DNA from: Paenibacillus mangrovi
GTDB taxonomy: Bacteria; Bacillota; Bacilli; Paenibacillales; Paenibacillaceae
DNA: 64,000 bases
Reading direction: 5' to 3'
NCBI RefSeq assembly: GCF_022898935.1
Contig: NZ_JALIRP010000002.1
Span: 124,001-188,000, forward strand
The notes beneath the pieces are model-generated. The model searched no databases and was not told the DNA's origin. It saw only the letters and a list, made by a program, of their open reading frames with translations. Shown piece after piece: positions 34,802-44,695 of this stretch (the first letter of the stretch is position 1; every line of letters begins with the position of its first letter). Made by a program: the position numbers and the translations under genes.

Positions 34802-35449
34802 TTACCCCTGCTTACGCGGCACAACCGATATGCGGTAACCCGGCACATTCAGCCCTTTTTCCACCGCATCGACGATTAGTTCCTTGACGATCTCGTTTTC
34901 TGCTCCTTTGGCGACTACCAGCACGCCGCGGATTTGCGGCTTTACCCTTTTGGTAATGATCGGAGTTTGAGTTCCGGACTGCTCATACGTAACGACTTCC
35001 CCGTCCCGCGTGTATTGTGTGGTATGGCGTTTGCCCCCGTTTGCATCGTTCTCATCTGATTGCTGCTGGGAGTCCTTGATATTTCGCTGGTATATAATTT
35101 CGTCTGTGGAGTCTACCGTTACCATGATATCGACCGTGCCTACACCCACAATTTTTTCCAGTATGCCCTTCATCTTATCCTCTGCCGTTTGCTCGATGCT
35201 GCTGAATGCGTTCGCATCTCCAGCGTTATTCTGGAAAGTTTCCTTGGATGCGGATGCTGCTTCTGACGGCGGTTCCCTTCCTATATTTTCGTTATCCAGC
35301 TTCTTCACATTGACAAAGGAGTTGAACAGAACGATCGCAACCCCGATCAGCCCCACAATGATGAGCCAGCGAAAAGTGTTGATCCTTTTACCGCCACCCT
35401 GTCCGCCACCGCTGATCCATTGTTCCAGTTTCTTGAACCATTTCCCCAC
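34802..35449 (-). CDS. spoIIIAG: SpoIIIAG, ring-forming channel protein
   Basis: The 215-residue protein has one transmembrane helix (about 28-47) and a ring-building domain with the VGTVDIMVTVDS and IRGVLVVAKGAEN segments. SpoIIIAG forms the large ring in the intermembrane space. GTG 35449 follows GAGGTG at eight bases. Confidence 0.93.
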   Translation of the reverse strand: MGKWFKKLEQWISGGGQGGGKRINTFRWLIIVGLIGVAIVLFNSFVNVKKLDNENIGREPPSEAASASKETFQNNAGDANAFSSIEQTAEDKMKGILEKIVGVGTVDIMVTVDSTDEIIYQRNIKDSQQQSDENDANGGKRHTTQYTRDGEVVTYEQSGTQTPIITKRVKPQIRGVLVVAKGAENEIVKELIVDAVEKGLNVPGYRISVVPRKQG

Positions 35450-35470
35450 TTTTTGTTCACCTCGTTTTGT

Positions 35471-36220
35471 TTAAAGCTTCCGGCCTACCGTAGAGCCGTT
35501 CTGAATGATCACCATTTCCGGTTCCAATCCCCAAGTGTTACCCAGCATTTTCTTAATGGCTTCCGCTTGTTTTCCCTGAGCGCTCTCATGCTCCTTCGTA
35601 CCAGATGCCTTGGAGGATGAGTCTTTGGTGTCTTCCGCGTCCTGAGTTGAATCGATGTTAACCTGGATCTGTACTGGCGAAACAGGCTCAATCTGGATCT
35701 CATTGGATGATGACTGACCGTCATTAGCACCCTTTGCAGGGGCATCCTCTTCCAGCGGCAGAACAACCGTCACAGCTTTGATATATGGATTCTGAGCAGC
35801 TCCCACGGCTGACTCTCCCGCCTGCATTGCCAGGACAACCTTGACTTCAGCCACGTTCTGGCCGATTTGCTTGCGGATTTGGTCTTTCATCTGAGCGGCA
35901 ATTTCTTGTGCAGCCCATTCCAGTGATTGCTTTTGCTGTTGACTTTTCATCTGCTCAGCCTGTGCCATAATCTGCTTCAGACTACCTTTACTGCTTGCTG
36001 CCTGGGTCTGATTCAGTTTATTGAAGGCATCGGCGAGTCTAATGTCAGCCGCTTCCGTGAGTAGTTTCATCAGCGGGCTCAGCAGAGTTACCAGGATCAA
36101 CAGGCTTAATACCAGCTTCACGTAACGCTCCATGGACCGGCTCGGAAGGATGAGATCCACGAAAGAGGCCAGCAGCACCACCATGATCACTTCCTTGAGC
36201 CATCCACTCAGCCAGGTCAT
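35471..36220 (-). CDS. spoIIIAF: SpoIIIAF
   Basis: The 249-residue protein has two N-terminal membrane helices (about 5-25 and 35-54) and a soluble ring-building domain with a charged Gln/Asp/Ser-rich insert (about 160-220) that is longer than in B. subtilis (about 206 residues). Part of the SpoIIIA-SpoIIQ complex. ATG behind AAGGAAGGGGG. Confidence 0.92.
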   Translation of the reverse strand: MTWLSGWLKEVIMVVLLASFVDLILPSRSMERYVKLVLSLLILVTLLSPLMKLLTEAADIRLADAFNKLNQTQAASSKGSLKQIMAQAEQMKSQQQKQSLEWAAQEIAAQMKDQIRKQIGQNVAEVKVVLAMQAGESAVGAAQNPYIKAVTVVLPLEEDAPAKGANDGQSSSNEIQIEPVSPVQIQVNIDSTQDAEDTKDSSSKASGTKEHESAQGKQAEAIKKMLGNTWGLEPEMVIIQNGSTVGRKL

Positions 36221-36238
36221 TTTCGATAGCCCCCTTCC

Positions 36239-37432
36239 TTACCTCATCATGACAGTCACATTGCCGGCCGTAAGCATGATCGTGATCGCCAGAAAGAACA
36301 TCAGGCCGACCGCAGCCAGGGCCGCAAAGACATACAGCATGCTTTTGCCAATGGTTTCAAGACAAGTCGTGATCGGCGAGTCACCCAGAGGCTGCATGAT
36401 GGCGGCAGATACGTTGTAGATCAGGGCGAGAACCAATATTTTAATGGCCGGGAAGGCACAGAGGAAAAGGATGATGATGACACCGACCAGCCCGATGGAG
36501 TTTTTAATGAGCAGTGAAGCCGAAATGACGGTATCTGTTGCATCTGCGAACATTTTACCAACAACCGGGATAAAACTTCCTGAGACATATTTGGCTGCTC
36601 TGATGGTGACCCCGTCGGTAATGGAGCTCGTAATGCCCTGAACCGAAATGACTCCGAGAAAGACCGTAAGCAGTACTCCGAGGAACCCTACGCTGATGTT
36701 GCGCAGCAAGCTCGCCATCTGTGTCAGCTTGTACTTGTCGGACAAAGAACTAACCAGGTACAGCACCGCCGAGAAAAACATGAGCGGAAAGATCAGGTTA
36801 TGGATTAGGGTTCCGACGGTGTTAATCATGAAAATAATTAGCGGATGCGTGACCGACACGGTGACCACATTACCCATCGATGCAAGAAGCGCAAACAGCA
36901 GCGGCACCATGGCCAGCATAAAATCAATCATGCGATCGATCGCTTCCTTCGCATATCCGATGGCAACGTTGAAGCTGTTAATGGCTAGTACAATGATGAC
37001 CATGTAACAGAGCGAGTACGCCACCTTGCTGACGGTCTTTCGTTCAAAAGCCGACTGCAGCGTCTCTAGAATCATGCTCATGATGCTCAGCATCACGATG
37101 GTGACGAGCAGCTTCCCGTTGTAGAGCACTTCATGCCACATAAAGGAGCCAAGGGCTGAAAAAACATTTTTGATGTTGAAGCTTTCGCCTCCGGGAAGCA
37201 ATATATCCATAAAGGAAGGTACTTTCTGATCCGGAAAAAACCCTCCGTAATCTTTCATCAGGTTATCCCAGTAAGACTCCACCTGATCCTTCGGCAGCAC
37301 TTCCGCCTGCTGCTTGATCCACTGGTCCGCTGGAGAATCGGCAAACACCCTTGTCACACCCACCAGCAAAAACAATATTAGAAAAATGACCAAATGCCGT
37401 TTATCCCGTCGTTGTTGTCCTAGCATGGGCAA
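36239..37432 (-). CDS. spoIIIAE: SpoIIIAE, polytopic membrane protein
   Basis: The 397-residue form starts at TTG 37432, seven bases after AAGGA; ATG 37426 and GTG 37438 are alternatives. A signal-like N-terminal helix is followed by a linker and at least six membrane helices; it is the transmembrane core of the SpoIIIA channel. It overlaps or abuts spoIIIAD and spoIIIAF within a few bases. Confidence 0.93.
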   Translation of the reverse strand: MPMLGQQRRDKRHLVIFLILFLLVGVTRVFADSPADQWIKQQAEVLPKDQVESYWDNLMKDYGGFFPDQKVPSFMDILLPGGESFNIKNVFSALGSFMWHEVLYNGKLLVTIVMLSIMSMILETLQSAFERKTVSKVAYSLCYMVIIVLAINSFNVAIGYAKEAIDRMIDFMLAMVPLLFALLASMGNVVTVSVTHPLIIFMINTVGTLIHNLIFPLMFFSAVLYLVSSLSDKYKLTQMASLLRNISVGFLGVLLTVFLGVISVQGITSSITDGVTIRAAKYVSGSFIPVVGKMFADATDTVISASLLIKNSIGLVGVIIILFLCAFPAIKILVLALIYNVSAAIMQPLGDSPITTCLETIGKSMLYVFAALAAVGLMFFLAITIMLTAGNVTVMMR

Positions 37433-37444
37433 TCTCACTTCCTT

Positions 37445-37834
37445 CTAAGAAGGCAGCAATTTGAGCACTGTTTCAATGATGATGCCGATAATCGGTACCG
37501 CGAGCACCATGATCAGTATTTTGCCGGCCAGTTCTATTTTTGAGGCTATGTTTTCCTGCCCCGCATCCCGCACCACCTGGGCTCCAAATTCAGCGATATA
37601 GGCAATGCCGATAATCTTCAAGATGGTCTTCAAATAGATCATCTCCACGCCGGAGGACCTTGCCATCCGTTCTAGTTCCGTAATGATGATGCTGATCTTT
37701 CCCATCAGAAACATGAAGATCAAAATGCTTGTTGCGACAGCAAGCAGAAAGGCAAACATAGGCTTTTGCTCTTTCACGATGAGAATCAGTATCGTTGCTA
37801 TGAGTCCAAGACCCACCACCTGAATAATTTCCAT
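37445..37834 (-). CDS. spoIIIAD: SpoIIIAD
   Basis: The 129-residue form starts at ATG 37834, six bases after GGGG. It is a polytopic membrane protein (three to four helices) with the KEQKP motif near residue 23 and FGAQVVRDAGQ. It works with SpoIIIAC as a membrane component of the channel. Confidence 0.93.
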   Translation of the reverse strand: MEIIQVVGLGLIATILILIVKEQKPMFAFLLAVATSILIFMFLMGKISIIITELERMARSSGVEMIYLKTILKIIGIAYIAEFGAQVVRDAGQENIASKIELAGKILIMVLAVPIIGIIIETVLKLLPS

Positions 37835-37843
37835 ATGCAACCC

Positions 37844-38047
37844 CTACTGGAACAGAAAAATGGTTTTGATCTCCTGCAGCAGGTTATCGAGCAGCCGGAC
37901 GACCATGAACAGCACCACGACAAAGCCGATGACCGTCACCCAATGAGCCATATCCTCTTTTCCCATTTGCTTGAGCACCGTGTGAATCATCGCAATGATG
38001 ATGCCGATTCCCGCAATCTGGAAAATTGCGTTCACTTCAATGTTCAT
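37844..38047 (-). CDS. spoIIIAC: SpoIIIAC
   Basis: The 67-residue protein has two hydrophobic helices with the HTVLKQMGKEDMA loop between them, the typical SpoIIIAC form. ATG 38047 follows GAGG at a spacing of nine. Confidence 0.93.
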   Translation of the reverse strand: MNIEVNAIFQIAGIGIIIAMIHTVLKQMGKEDMAHWVTVIGFVVVLFMVVRLLDNLLQEIKTIFLFQ

Positions 38048-38061
38048 TCCTTGGCACCTCG

Positions 38062-38580
38062 CTAAAAGATCAAAATGACGATCAATGCTCCAATCAACAG
38101 GCCGAGACTTCTGCTGATTTTTTCGTATTTCGCCTGCTCGTCTCTAGCCACGACTTCTTCATGCTTCAACTGCTGAGCGGCCAGGGCAATGTGCTTGATC
38201 TGATCCTGCCTGTCACTTGTCCCCAGCGTGAAGCTGAGCTGATGGAGAATGTCGCGCTCCGGCGTTTTCATCGCGGTCCGCTTCCAATTCTCGTGCAGGG
38301 AACGCTGGATGCTTTCCTGGGCGGTGATTCCGCCTCCCGAGGCCATATGACCAGCTGCACTCTTGAAAATGTGTTTAAGCGGTTCTCCCAGCTGATCAGA
38401 CATTTTCCGGAATGCTTCTGGAAGGGGAGTAAAACCGTACGAAATTTCGGTTTCAAGTCTCTGCATCGCAAGGATCAGTTCCCGGATCTGCCTCGGTCTC
38501 GCCGCGAACCGGGACGCTTGATGAAATCCTGCGAGCGTTCCCGAGAGTAAAATCAGAACCGCTCCAATCAGCTTAAGCAT
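38062..38580 (-). CDS. spoIIIAB: SpoIIIAB
   Basis: The 172-residue protein has hydrophobic helices at both ends and a helical soluble domain between them that resembles type II secretion GspF-like folds. The start overlaps the end of spoIIIAA by 8 bases. Part of the mother-cell secretion-like complex. Confidence 0.93.
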   Translation of the reverse strand: MLKLIGAVLILLSGTLAGFHQASRFAARPRQIRELILAMQRLETEISYGFTPLPEAFRKMSDQLGEPLKHIFKSAAGHMASGGGITAQESIQRSLHENWKRTAMKTPERDILHQLSFTLGTSDRQDQIKHIALAAQQLKHEEVVARDEQAKYEKISRSLGLLIGALIVILIF

Positions 38581-39583
38581 GGTGCGTTTCCCCCTTTACC
38601 CTCAGCTGAAGCACTCGCAACTGGCGGTCCATTAGGCGGAAAGTTGTTCTGCCGCTGCTCCGCTGCAGGAGTACATACATCTCAAACATGCGGTTATCCA
38701 TGAGTTTCTGCATGGCCGGACGGCTATGAAGCTCTTCCGGCCCGCTGCCGTGGGCTGAGGCAATGACAGATATGCCTGCATGCAGCGCTTCGGTTACCGC
38801 CTCTGCATCCTCTTCCCTTCCAATCTCATCTACGATCAGCACATCTGGCGACATGGACCTGAGCATCATCATCATGCCTTCGGCTTTGGGGCAAGCATCC
38901 ATGACATCCGTTCGCGGTCCAACATCAAAGCTTGGCACGCCATGAAGGCTTCCGGCAATTTCCGAGCGTTCATCAATGACCCCAACCTTCATTCCAGCAT
39001 GCTTAACCGGGGAAGAACCCAGAGACCCGCTGCTGATTTGTCTCGTCAAATCTCTAAGGAGCGTTGTTTTGCCATGCTGTGGCGGCGATAGGATAAGCGT
39101 ATGCTTCATCCTCCGTTCCTTTTCGTCGTACAGAAAGGGGAGGATGTCGTTCGCCGCTCCTTGGACCTCCCTTGCGATCCGGACATTAAAGCCGCTGATA
39201 TCCCGGATATGCTCGACCCTGCCATTCGACAAAACCGTTCTCCCGGCAAGTCCGATACGATGTCCGCCAGGTACTGTAATGAAGCCTTTGCGCAGCTCTT
39301 CTTCCAGGGTATATAAGGAGTGATTGCTGATAAGATCAAGAATTCTGCGGCAGTCATCCCGTCCGGGCCTGTACGCCTTGTCCTTTTCCATAGTGAGCAG
39401 TCCTTGTCCAGTTACGAAGCGGTGCCCGCCTGATTCATTCACTTCCAGCGGCCTACCTTCGCGGATGCGTACCTCCTCTACCCTCCCGAGATATTCAGGG
39501 GGCAACTCGAGGAGCATGGACTTGATCCGGTCCGGAAACAGCTCAAGCCAGTTTAGATTGGTAATACGACCACCCCCAAGCAA
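38573..39583 (-). CDS. spoIIIAA: SpoIIIAA, AAA+/secretion-like ATPase
   Basis: The 336-residue ATPase energises the SpoIIIA channel. Visible are the Walker A (PPQHGKTTLLRDL), GVIDERSEIAG and the Walker B region VLIVDEIGREEDAEAV. The start is probably TTG 39583 with a close AAAGGA site; the start is less certain than the rest. It is first in the eight-gene operon behind a sigma-E-like promoter. Confidence 0.94.
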   Translation of the reverse strand: MLGGGRITNLNWLELFPDRIKSMLLELPPEYLGRVEEVRIREGRPLEVNESGGHRFVTGQGLLTMEKDKAYRPGRDDCRRILDLISNHSLYTLEEELRKGFITVPGGHRIGLAGRTVLSNGRVEHIRDISGFNVRIAREVQGAANDILPFLYDEKERRMKHTLILSPPQHGKTTLLRDLTRQISSGSLGSSPVKHAGMKVGVIDERSEIAGSLHGVPSFDVGPRTDVMDACPKAEGMMMMLRSMSPDVLIVDEIGREEDAEAVTEALHAGISVIASAHGSGPEELHSRPAMQKLMDNRMFEMYVLLQRSSGRTTFRLMDRQLRVLQLRVKGETHHA

Positions 39584-39649
39584 GCTGTCCTTTCTCTTAA
39601 CCCGAGTGAACCATGTGAGTGATAATCTATTAGATGTTTTTGATACCTC

Positions 39650-39679
39650 ATGTTTATGCTTGTACTTCGAATTTATGAC
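39650..39679 (-). promoter_or_regulatory. Sigma-E-like promoter of the spoIIIA operon
   Basis: On the minus strand GTCATAA (39679-39673), 14 bases, then CATAAACAT (39658-39650) match the sigma-E consensus (GTCATATT and CATACA.T). It lies about 70 bases upstream of spoIIIAA, and spoIIIA is a sigma-E operon in B. subtilis. Confidence 0.65.
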
Positions 39680-39691
39680 GACCCTAATCTA

Positions 39692-39955
39692 TCATTTTTT
39701 TAAAATTCCGATTAAGAGACAGGATACCCCGACAAAGACCCATGCAATCTTTCCCCATGACAGCTTGTCGGCCAGTCCAATAAGACCGATTGAGGTCGTT
39801 AATATAAGCACTGTAGGACCTACAAGAGCCAGCAATGAATTTATTGCGAGCGCCTTATCGACTTGAGCGAGTCTCAACATAAACAGGGCTGCCGCTATTT
39901 CGATTCCGCCGGAAAGCATGCGGAGGGTAGCCATACTGATCACGAACTTGTCCAC
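39692..39955 (-). CDS. yqhV: YqhV family (DUF2619) membrane protein
   Basis: The 87-residue protein has three hydrophobic helices. It matches the small YqhV family that lies upstream of spoIIIAA in B. subtilis and is thought to belong to the sigma-E regulon. GTG 39955 follows AGGAGG at eight bases. Function unknown. Confidence 0.85.
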   Translation of the reverse strand: MDKFVISMATLRMLSGGIEIAAALFMLRLAQVDKALAINSLLALVGPTVLILTTSIGLIGLADKLSWGKIAWVFVGVSCLLIGILKK

Positions 39956-40153
39956 GGAAGAAACCTCCTAACAAAAGAAATGTGCATCTTCTATATAGAT
40001 ATGCTCCAATCTCTCTTTTTAGATATATTTTAGAAGAAACGTTTGGAACATTTCCGTCCGTGCTGCATATATTAGCTGTAAAATTACCAATCTCTGCAGG
40101 TTTTCATGATGATAGAGATTCGAACATAAAGTGGCTTAAGGAGGATTTAATCC

Positions 40154-40870
40154 ATGCGGGTGGACGTGATTGCTAATGTGGACGATATTAGATCAGAGGA
40201 TTTTATACAAAAGAGCGCTGTTGTGATTGATGTCCTGCGGGCAACAAGCACGATGATCACGGCGCTTGCCAAGGGCGCATGCGGCCTGCTTCCCGTAGAA
40301 ACTGTTCCTGAGGCCCAAAGTAAACGCAGCGAACATACCTTTGTCGGCGGAGAGCGCTATTACAAGAAGATTCCGGGATTTCAGGCCGGTAACTCCCCTC
40401 ACGAATACATGACTGGGGAGATTATGGGCAAGCTGGTGGTTATGACGACCTCTAACGGGACCCGTGGTCTTCTGAAATCGCAGCGGGCTTCCCGGCTGCT
40501 GGCCGCTTCCTTCATAAACGGCACGGCCTGCGCTTCTGCGCTGACAGCTTTTGAACGAGACGTCATCCTGCTCTGTGCAGGCTGTAAAAACGAATTTTCG
40601 CTAGAAGATGGATTATGCGCGGGCATGATCATTGATGCCATGGAATCGAAGTTCAACCGGACGCTTCGGCTTAATGATTTGGGATTAGCTATGAAGCTTG
40701 CCTACCAGCAATGCAGTCATAAGCTTTATGAGACTATAATGGAGGGCTCATCCGCCAAACAGCTTGTCAAGCTTGGATTCGCCCATGACGTGGAATACTG
40801 TACGGGCCTTGATACCGTGCCAGTGGTGCCCATTGCCAAAAGCGAACTGATCCTAACCCCACTCTACTGA
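40154..40870 (+). CDS. comB: 2-phosphosulfolactate phosphatase family (ComB)
   Basis: The 238-residue protein has the ComB family motifs VVIDVLRATSTM, GGERY and TTSNGTRGL. The archaeal enzyme dephosphorylates 2-phosphosulfolactate in coenzyme M synthesis; in spore-formers such enzymes may serve sulfolactate synthesis for spores or act on a related compound. ATG behind AAGGAGG. It is divergent from yqhV and is not followed by other sulfolactate genes in this window. Confidence 0.88.
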   Translation: MRVDVIANVDDIRSEDFIQKSAVVIDVLRATSTMITALAKGACGLLPVETVPEAQSKRSEHTFVGGERYYKKIPGFQAGNSPHEYMTGEIMGKLVVMTTSNGTRGLLKSQRASRLLAASFINGTACASALTAFERDVILLCAGCKNEFSLEDGLCAGMIIDAMESKFNRTLRLNDLGLAMKLAYQQCSHKLYETIMEGSSAKQLVKLGFAHDVEYCTGLDTVPVVPIAKSELILTPLY

Positions 40871-40926
40871 CGGTGCACCGTCCTTGTTTTCATAGAGAAA
40901 CCGTATGAATCTAAGCAAAAACCAAA

Positions 40927-40955
40927 AAAGCCTGAAGCGTGCAGCTTCAGGCTTT
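40927..40955. terminator. Bidirectional terminator between comB and aspartokinase
   Basis: AAAGCCTGAAGC (40927-40938) and GCTTCAGGCTTT (40944-40955) pair with a 5-base loop and have A- and T-runs at both ends. Confidence 0.85.
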
Positions 40956-40987
40956 CTTTATAACCATATATAACTTGCTAAAAGAAA

Positions 40988-42241
40988 TTAGCGTCTATCC
41001 TGCGGTCCGCCAACAAAAACGTGAGCATCGGTGTCCAGGTTATAGGCGGTGTGCAATGCTTTGACCACTTGTTCAAAATTGCCGTTTTCAATCACGCAGG
41101 AAGTTTTGATCTCTGATGTGCTGACCATTTTAATGCTGACGCCCTGTTTGGAAATCACATCGAACATTTGAGCGGCAACACCCGGATGGCTGATCATGCC
41201 GGCTCCGACAATGGAAACCTTCACCAGGTTGGTTTCGGAAGTTACATCACGATACGGGAGTTTGGACTTCAGACCATGAATGACCTGAAGCGCTTGCTCG
41301 CTCTCGGATAAGGATGTCGTAAAGGAGAAATCCGCCTTGCCGTCCTGCACGCCGCTCTGTACGATAATATCTACGTTGACTGAAGCCTCGGCGAGTGCAC
41401 CAAATACCTGAGCCAGAACGCCCGGAATATCCTCTACACCAAGAATACTGATTCTTGCCACATTTTTATCATATGCGATGCCGCTTACTACTACTCCCTG
41501 TTCCACGCTTGTTTCCTCCTTAACCGATGTACCTTCGTTATAGTTGAAGCTGGATCTGACAACCAGATGCACCTTGTGGTGCTTGGCGTATTCTACTGCC
41601 CGCGGATGCAGGACAGCTGCGCCCAAATTGGCCAATTCCAGCATTTCATCATAAGAAATTTCCGTCAGCTTACGGGCGCATTTCACGATTCGCGGATCCG
41701 TCGAATAAATACCGTCTACGTCCGTATAAATCTCGCAGACATCAGCCTGGATGGCTGCTGCGAGCGCAACCGCTGTCGTATCCGATCCCCCGCGTCCAAA
41801 GGTCGTTATTTCTCCATCCTCGGTCATACCCTGGAAGCCGGCCACAATGACGATTTGATTGTCCTTCAGGGCGGACTGAACACGCTCAGGTAAAATATCG
41901 GTAATGCGTGCTTTGCCATGCACAGGCTCTGTACGGAATCCAGCCTGCCATCCGGTCAGCGAAACGGCACTGCGCCCCAGCTGGTGAATGGCCATGGACA
42001 ACAGAGACATTGAAATCTGCTCCCCTGTCGTCATCAACATATCCATTTCCCGTGCCGGAGGCTCCGGGTTCAGAAGCTTCGCCTGATCGATCAGATCGTC
42101 CGTAGTGTCTCCCATCGCGGAAACTACCACAACACATTGATGTCCTTCATCCTGCTTTTCAACGATGCGTCTGGCGACGCGCTTCATGCGCTCCGTATCT
42201 CCAACAGAGCTGCCTCCGAATTTCATGACGTACAGTGACAA
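40988..42241 (-). CDS. lysC: Aspartate kinase
   Basis: The 417-residue enzyme makes aspartyl phosphate for Lys, Met and Thr. It has the KFGGSSVG start motif, GRGGSDTTAVALAAA, SYDEMLELANLGAAVLHPRA and two C-terminal ACT domains for feedback. It most resembles LysC (aspartokinase II). The start chosen is TTG 42241, ten bases after GGGGAG; GTG 42259 overlaps that site. No lysine riboswitch was seen upstream. Confidence 0.93.
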   Translation of the reverse strand: MSLYVMKFGGSSVGDTERMKRVARRIVEKQDEGHQCVVVVSAMGDTTDDLIDQAKLLNPEPPAREMDMLMTTGEQISMSLLSMAIHQLGRSAVSLTGWQAGFRTEPVHGKARITDILPERVQSALKDNQIVIVAGFQGMTEDGEITTFGRGGSDTTAVALAAAIQADVCEIYTDVDGIYSTDPRIVKCARKLTEISYDEMLELANLGAAVLHPRAVEYAKHHKVHLVVRSSFNYNEGTSVKEETSVEQGVVVSGIAYDKNVARISILGVEDIPGVLAQVFGALAEASVNVDIIVQSGVQDGKADFSFTTSLSESEQALQVIHGLKSKLPYRDVTSETNLVKVSIVGAGMISHPGVAAQMFDVISKQGVSIKMVSTSEIKTSCVIENGNFEQVVKALHTAYNLDTDAHVFVGGPQDRR

Positions 42242-42370
42242 CTTCGATTCACTCCCCACTCAATATGCAAATGACTATTTTTACGCTTTAAACTAGTATA
42301 ATACGAAAGCCCACCGGAGAGGTAGACTTTTTTTGAGCTGAGGCTATGTATATCAGGGGATTTTCTTACT

Positions 42371-42404
42371 TAAAAAAATTCCCCTCACTTGTCCGTGAGG
42401 GGAA
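42371..42404 (-). terminator. Terminator of efp
   Basis: ATTCCCCTCAC (42378-42388) and GTGAGGGGAAT (42394-42404) pair perfectly; on the minus strand TTTTTTT follows. Confidence 0.9.
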
Positions 42405-42441
42405 TACGAAAGTTCACAGTGCTTCTTTCCTGAGGAAAAAA

Positions 42442-42999
42442 CTATGCGCGGGAGATGTATTTTCCTTCACGAGTATCGATCAGGAGTACATCGTCTTCAT
42501 TGATGAACAGTGGAACCTGAACGTTCAGGCCGGTTTCAACCTTCGCATTTTTGGTAGCGCCTGTTGCCGTGTTGCCTTTGATTCCAGGCTCGGTTTCAAC
42601 TACTTTCAGCTCAACGCTGGTTGGAAGGTTGATACCCAGGATTTCGCCTTGGTAGCTGACAATGTTTACGTTCATGTTTTCTTTCAGGAAGTTAAGCTCC
42701 CATTCCAGCTGATCGCTGTCCAGAGTGAACTGGTCATAGGTTTCGTTATCCATGAACGTATGCTCTTGGCCGCTAGCATAAAGGTAAGAAACACCGCGGT
42801 TTTCGATGATCGCACGGCCGATAGTTTCACCAGCACGGAACGTACGTTCAACGGTATTGCCGTTACGAAGGTTTTTCAGCTTGGAGCGCACGAATGCAGC
42901 ACCTTTACCTGGTTTTACGTGTTGGAAATCAAGAACGGTAAAAATATCGCCTTCCACTTCTACCGTCAATCCTGTTTTAAAATCGTTTACTGAAATCAC
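42442..42999 (-). CDS. efp: Elongation factor P
   Basis: EF-P relieves ribosome stalling at polyproline. The 185-residue protein has three beta-barrel domains and the tip loop [12 protein letters not shown] with Lys32, the residue that is modified in other species. Located after yqhT, as in B. subtilis. Confidence 0.96.
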   Translation of the reverse strand: MISVNDFKTGLTVEVEGDIFTVLDFQHVKPGKGAAFVRSKLKNLRNGNTVERTFRAGETIGRAIIENRGVSYLYASGQEHTFMDNETYDQFTLDSDQLEWELNFLKENMNVNIVSYQGEILGINLPTSVELKVVETEPGIKGNTATGATKNAKVETGLNVQVPLFINEDDVLLIDTREGKYISRA

Positions 43000-43037
43000 A
43001 AAAATGCCTCCTAAAAATAAAATATATATTGCGTTAA

Positions 43038-44114
43038 CTACACCGGCAATACGGTAAATTCCTTCGACGAATGCGTCAATACAGCATTTCCCGTCTCCGT
43101 GATCACAATATCATCTTCAATACGTACACCGCCAAGGCCAGGAATGTAAATACCGGGCTCTACGGTTACAACCATTCCAGGCTGCAGAATATCATCGCTC
43201 AGCTTGGAGAGACGCGGATTTTCATGTACTTCCATGCCAAGACCATGTCCTGTGCTGTGGCCGAACATGTCACCATATCCGTACTTCGTAATAATGTCCC
43301 GTGCCAATGCATCAGCTTCACGGCCAGTCATACCCGGCATAATGTTCTCAAGAGTATGTAACTGGGCCTCAAGAACAATGTCGTAAATTTCTTTCAGCTT
43401 GGCATCAGGCTCACCAATGGCTATGGTGCGGGTCAGGTCAGAGCAGTAGCCGTCAAGCAAGGCACCAAAGTCAAAAGTAATGAGCTCATTGCCCACAATA
43501 ACGCGTTCACTAGCCACGCCATGCGGCATAGCGGAACGTTCGCCCGAGGCGACAATGGTGTCAAATGAGGAGCAAGTGGCACCGTGGTGGCGCATATAGA
43601 ATTCCATCTCCAGATCGACTTCACGTTCGGTCATGCCCGTCTTAACAAAGCCGAGAATATGTCTGAAAGTATCATCGGCCAGATCTGCAGCTCTTTGCAT
43701 GATTTTCAATTCTTCTGCATCTTTAAAGATACGCAGCTGCTCTACAAGTCCCGATACCGGTACCAGCTCGACTGGCTTAAGCTGTTCAGCATAAGCGCTG
43801 TAAGCTGCGAAAGATACATGATCCTGTTCAAATGCAACCTTGCTGATATTGGCAGACGCCAGCAGTTCCTTCACTGTATCCGTAAACCGCTGTGCATGCT
43901 CGACAACCTTGAAATCCTTCGCCTGCTGCGGCGCCTGGGTCATATAGCGGAAGTCGGTCAGCAAATATGCGTCGTTCATGGTAACCAGCACATAACCTGA
44001 AGAGCCTGTAAATCCGGTCAGATATCGGCGGTTGATCGCACTTGTTACGAAAAGTGCCTCCACATTTTTTTGCTGCATCGCTTCACGCAATTTAAGTACA
44101 CGATGGTTGCTCAT
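43038..44114 (-). CDS. yqhT: Xaa-Pro peptidase (M24 family, YqhT)
   Basis: The 358-residue protein has a creatinase-like N-terminal domain and a pita-bread catalytic domain with dimetal ligands in [31 protein letters not shown] and TVEPGIY. It removes the N-terminal residue before proline. Efp, which rescues proline stalling, is the next gene downstream. Confidence 0.94.
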   Translation of the reverse strand: MSNHRVLKLREAMQQKNVEALFVTSAINRRYLTGFTGSSGYVLVTMNDAYLLTDFRYMTQAPQQAKDFKVVEHAQRFTDTVKELLASANISKVAFEQDHVSFAAYSAYAEQLKPVELVPVSGLVEQLRIFKDAEELKIMQRAADLADDTFRHILGFVKTGMTEREVDLEMEFYMRHHGATCSSFDTIVASGERSAMPHGVASERVIVGNELITFDFGALLDGYCSDLTRTIAIGEPDAKLKEIYDIVLEAQLHTLENIMPGMTGREADALARDIITKYGYGDMFGHSTGHGLGMEVHENPRLSKLSDDILQPGMVVTVEPGIYIPGLGGVRIEDDIVITETGNAVLTHSSKEFTVLPV

Positions 44115-44164
44115 AGCTTAACGTCTCCTCTCTCTTCACAGCTTCATCCGGAAGAGGCAGCGAC

Positions 44165-44611
44165 CTATTGTCCCTGACTTTCCAAGTGGCGAAGCAGGGC
44201 AATCAATCCCAGCTCATAGCTGACGGCACCGAATCCTGCAATTTGTCCAACAGCTACCGGAGCAATGACCGATGTATGACGGAACTCCTCCCGTGCATGG
44301 ATGTTGGATAAGTGCACTTCGACCGTTGGTATCCGGACAGAGCTGATCGCATCCCGCACTGCATAGCTATAGTGAGTGAGCGCGCCAGGATTCAGTACAA
44401 TACCGTCGGCATGGCCAAGTGCGCCATGGATCCGGTCGATAATGTCGCCTTCATGATTGGATTGATAAAATGTAACAGATACACCCAAAGCTTCAGCCTT
44501 TTGAAGCAAGCCTTCCTCAATTGCCTGCATGCTTTGAGAGCCGTATACACCGGGCTCCCGAAGCCCGAGCAGATTCAGGTTCGGTCCGTTGATCACCCAT
44601 ATGGTTCTCAA
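44165..44611 (-). CDS. aroQ: Type II 3-dehydroquinate dehydratase
   Basis: The 148-residue enzyme dehydrates 3-dehydroquinate in the shikimate pathway. NGPNLNLLGLREP (8-20), Tyr23, NPGALTHYSYAVRDA and VEVHLSNIHAREEFR contain the active-site residues. It is 50 bp upstream of yqhT. Confidence 0.95.
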   Translation of the reverse strand: MRTIWVINGPNLNLLGLREPGVYGSQSMQAIEEGLLQKAEALGVSVTFYQSNHEGDIIDRIHGALGHADGIVLNPGALTHYSYAVRDAISSVRIPTVEVHLSNIHAREEFRHTSVIAPVAVGQIAGFGAVSYELGLIALLRHLESQGQ

Positions 44612-44695
44612 AATGGCAGTCCCACCCTTATCGTAAAATAACCATCTGCTATTTTAACATAGGGGATGTCCACTTGAGAAGTTTTTTTGCGCGCT

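Noticed and set aside
42242..42441. Possible lysine riboswitch before the aspartokinase gene
   Set aside because: The region contains only the efp terminator and a probable promoter (TATACT); it is too short for the L-box and lacks its motifs.
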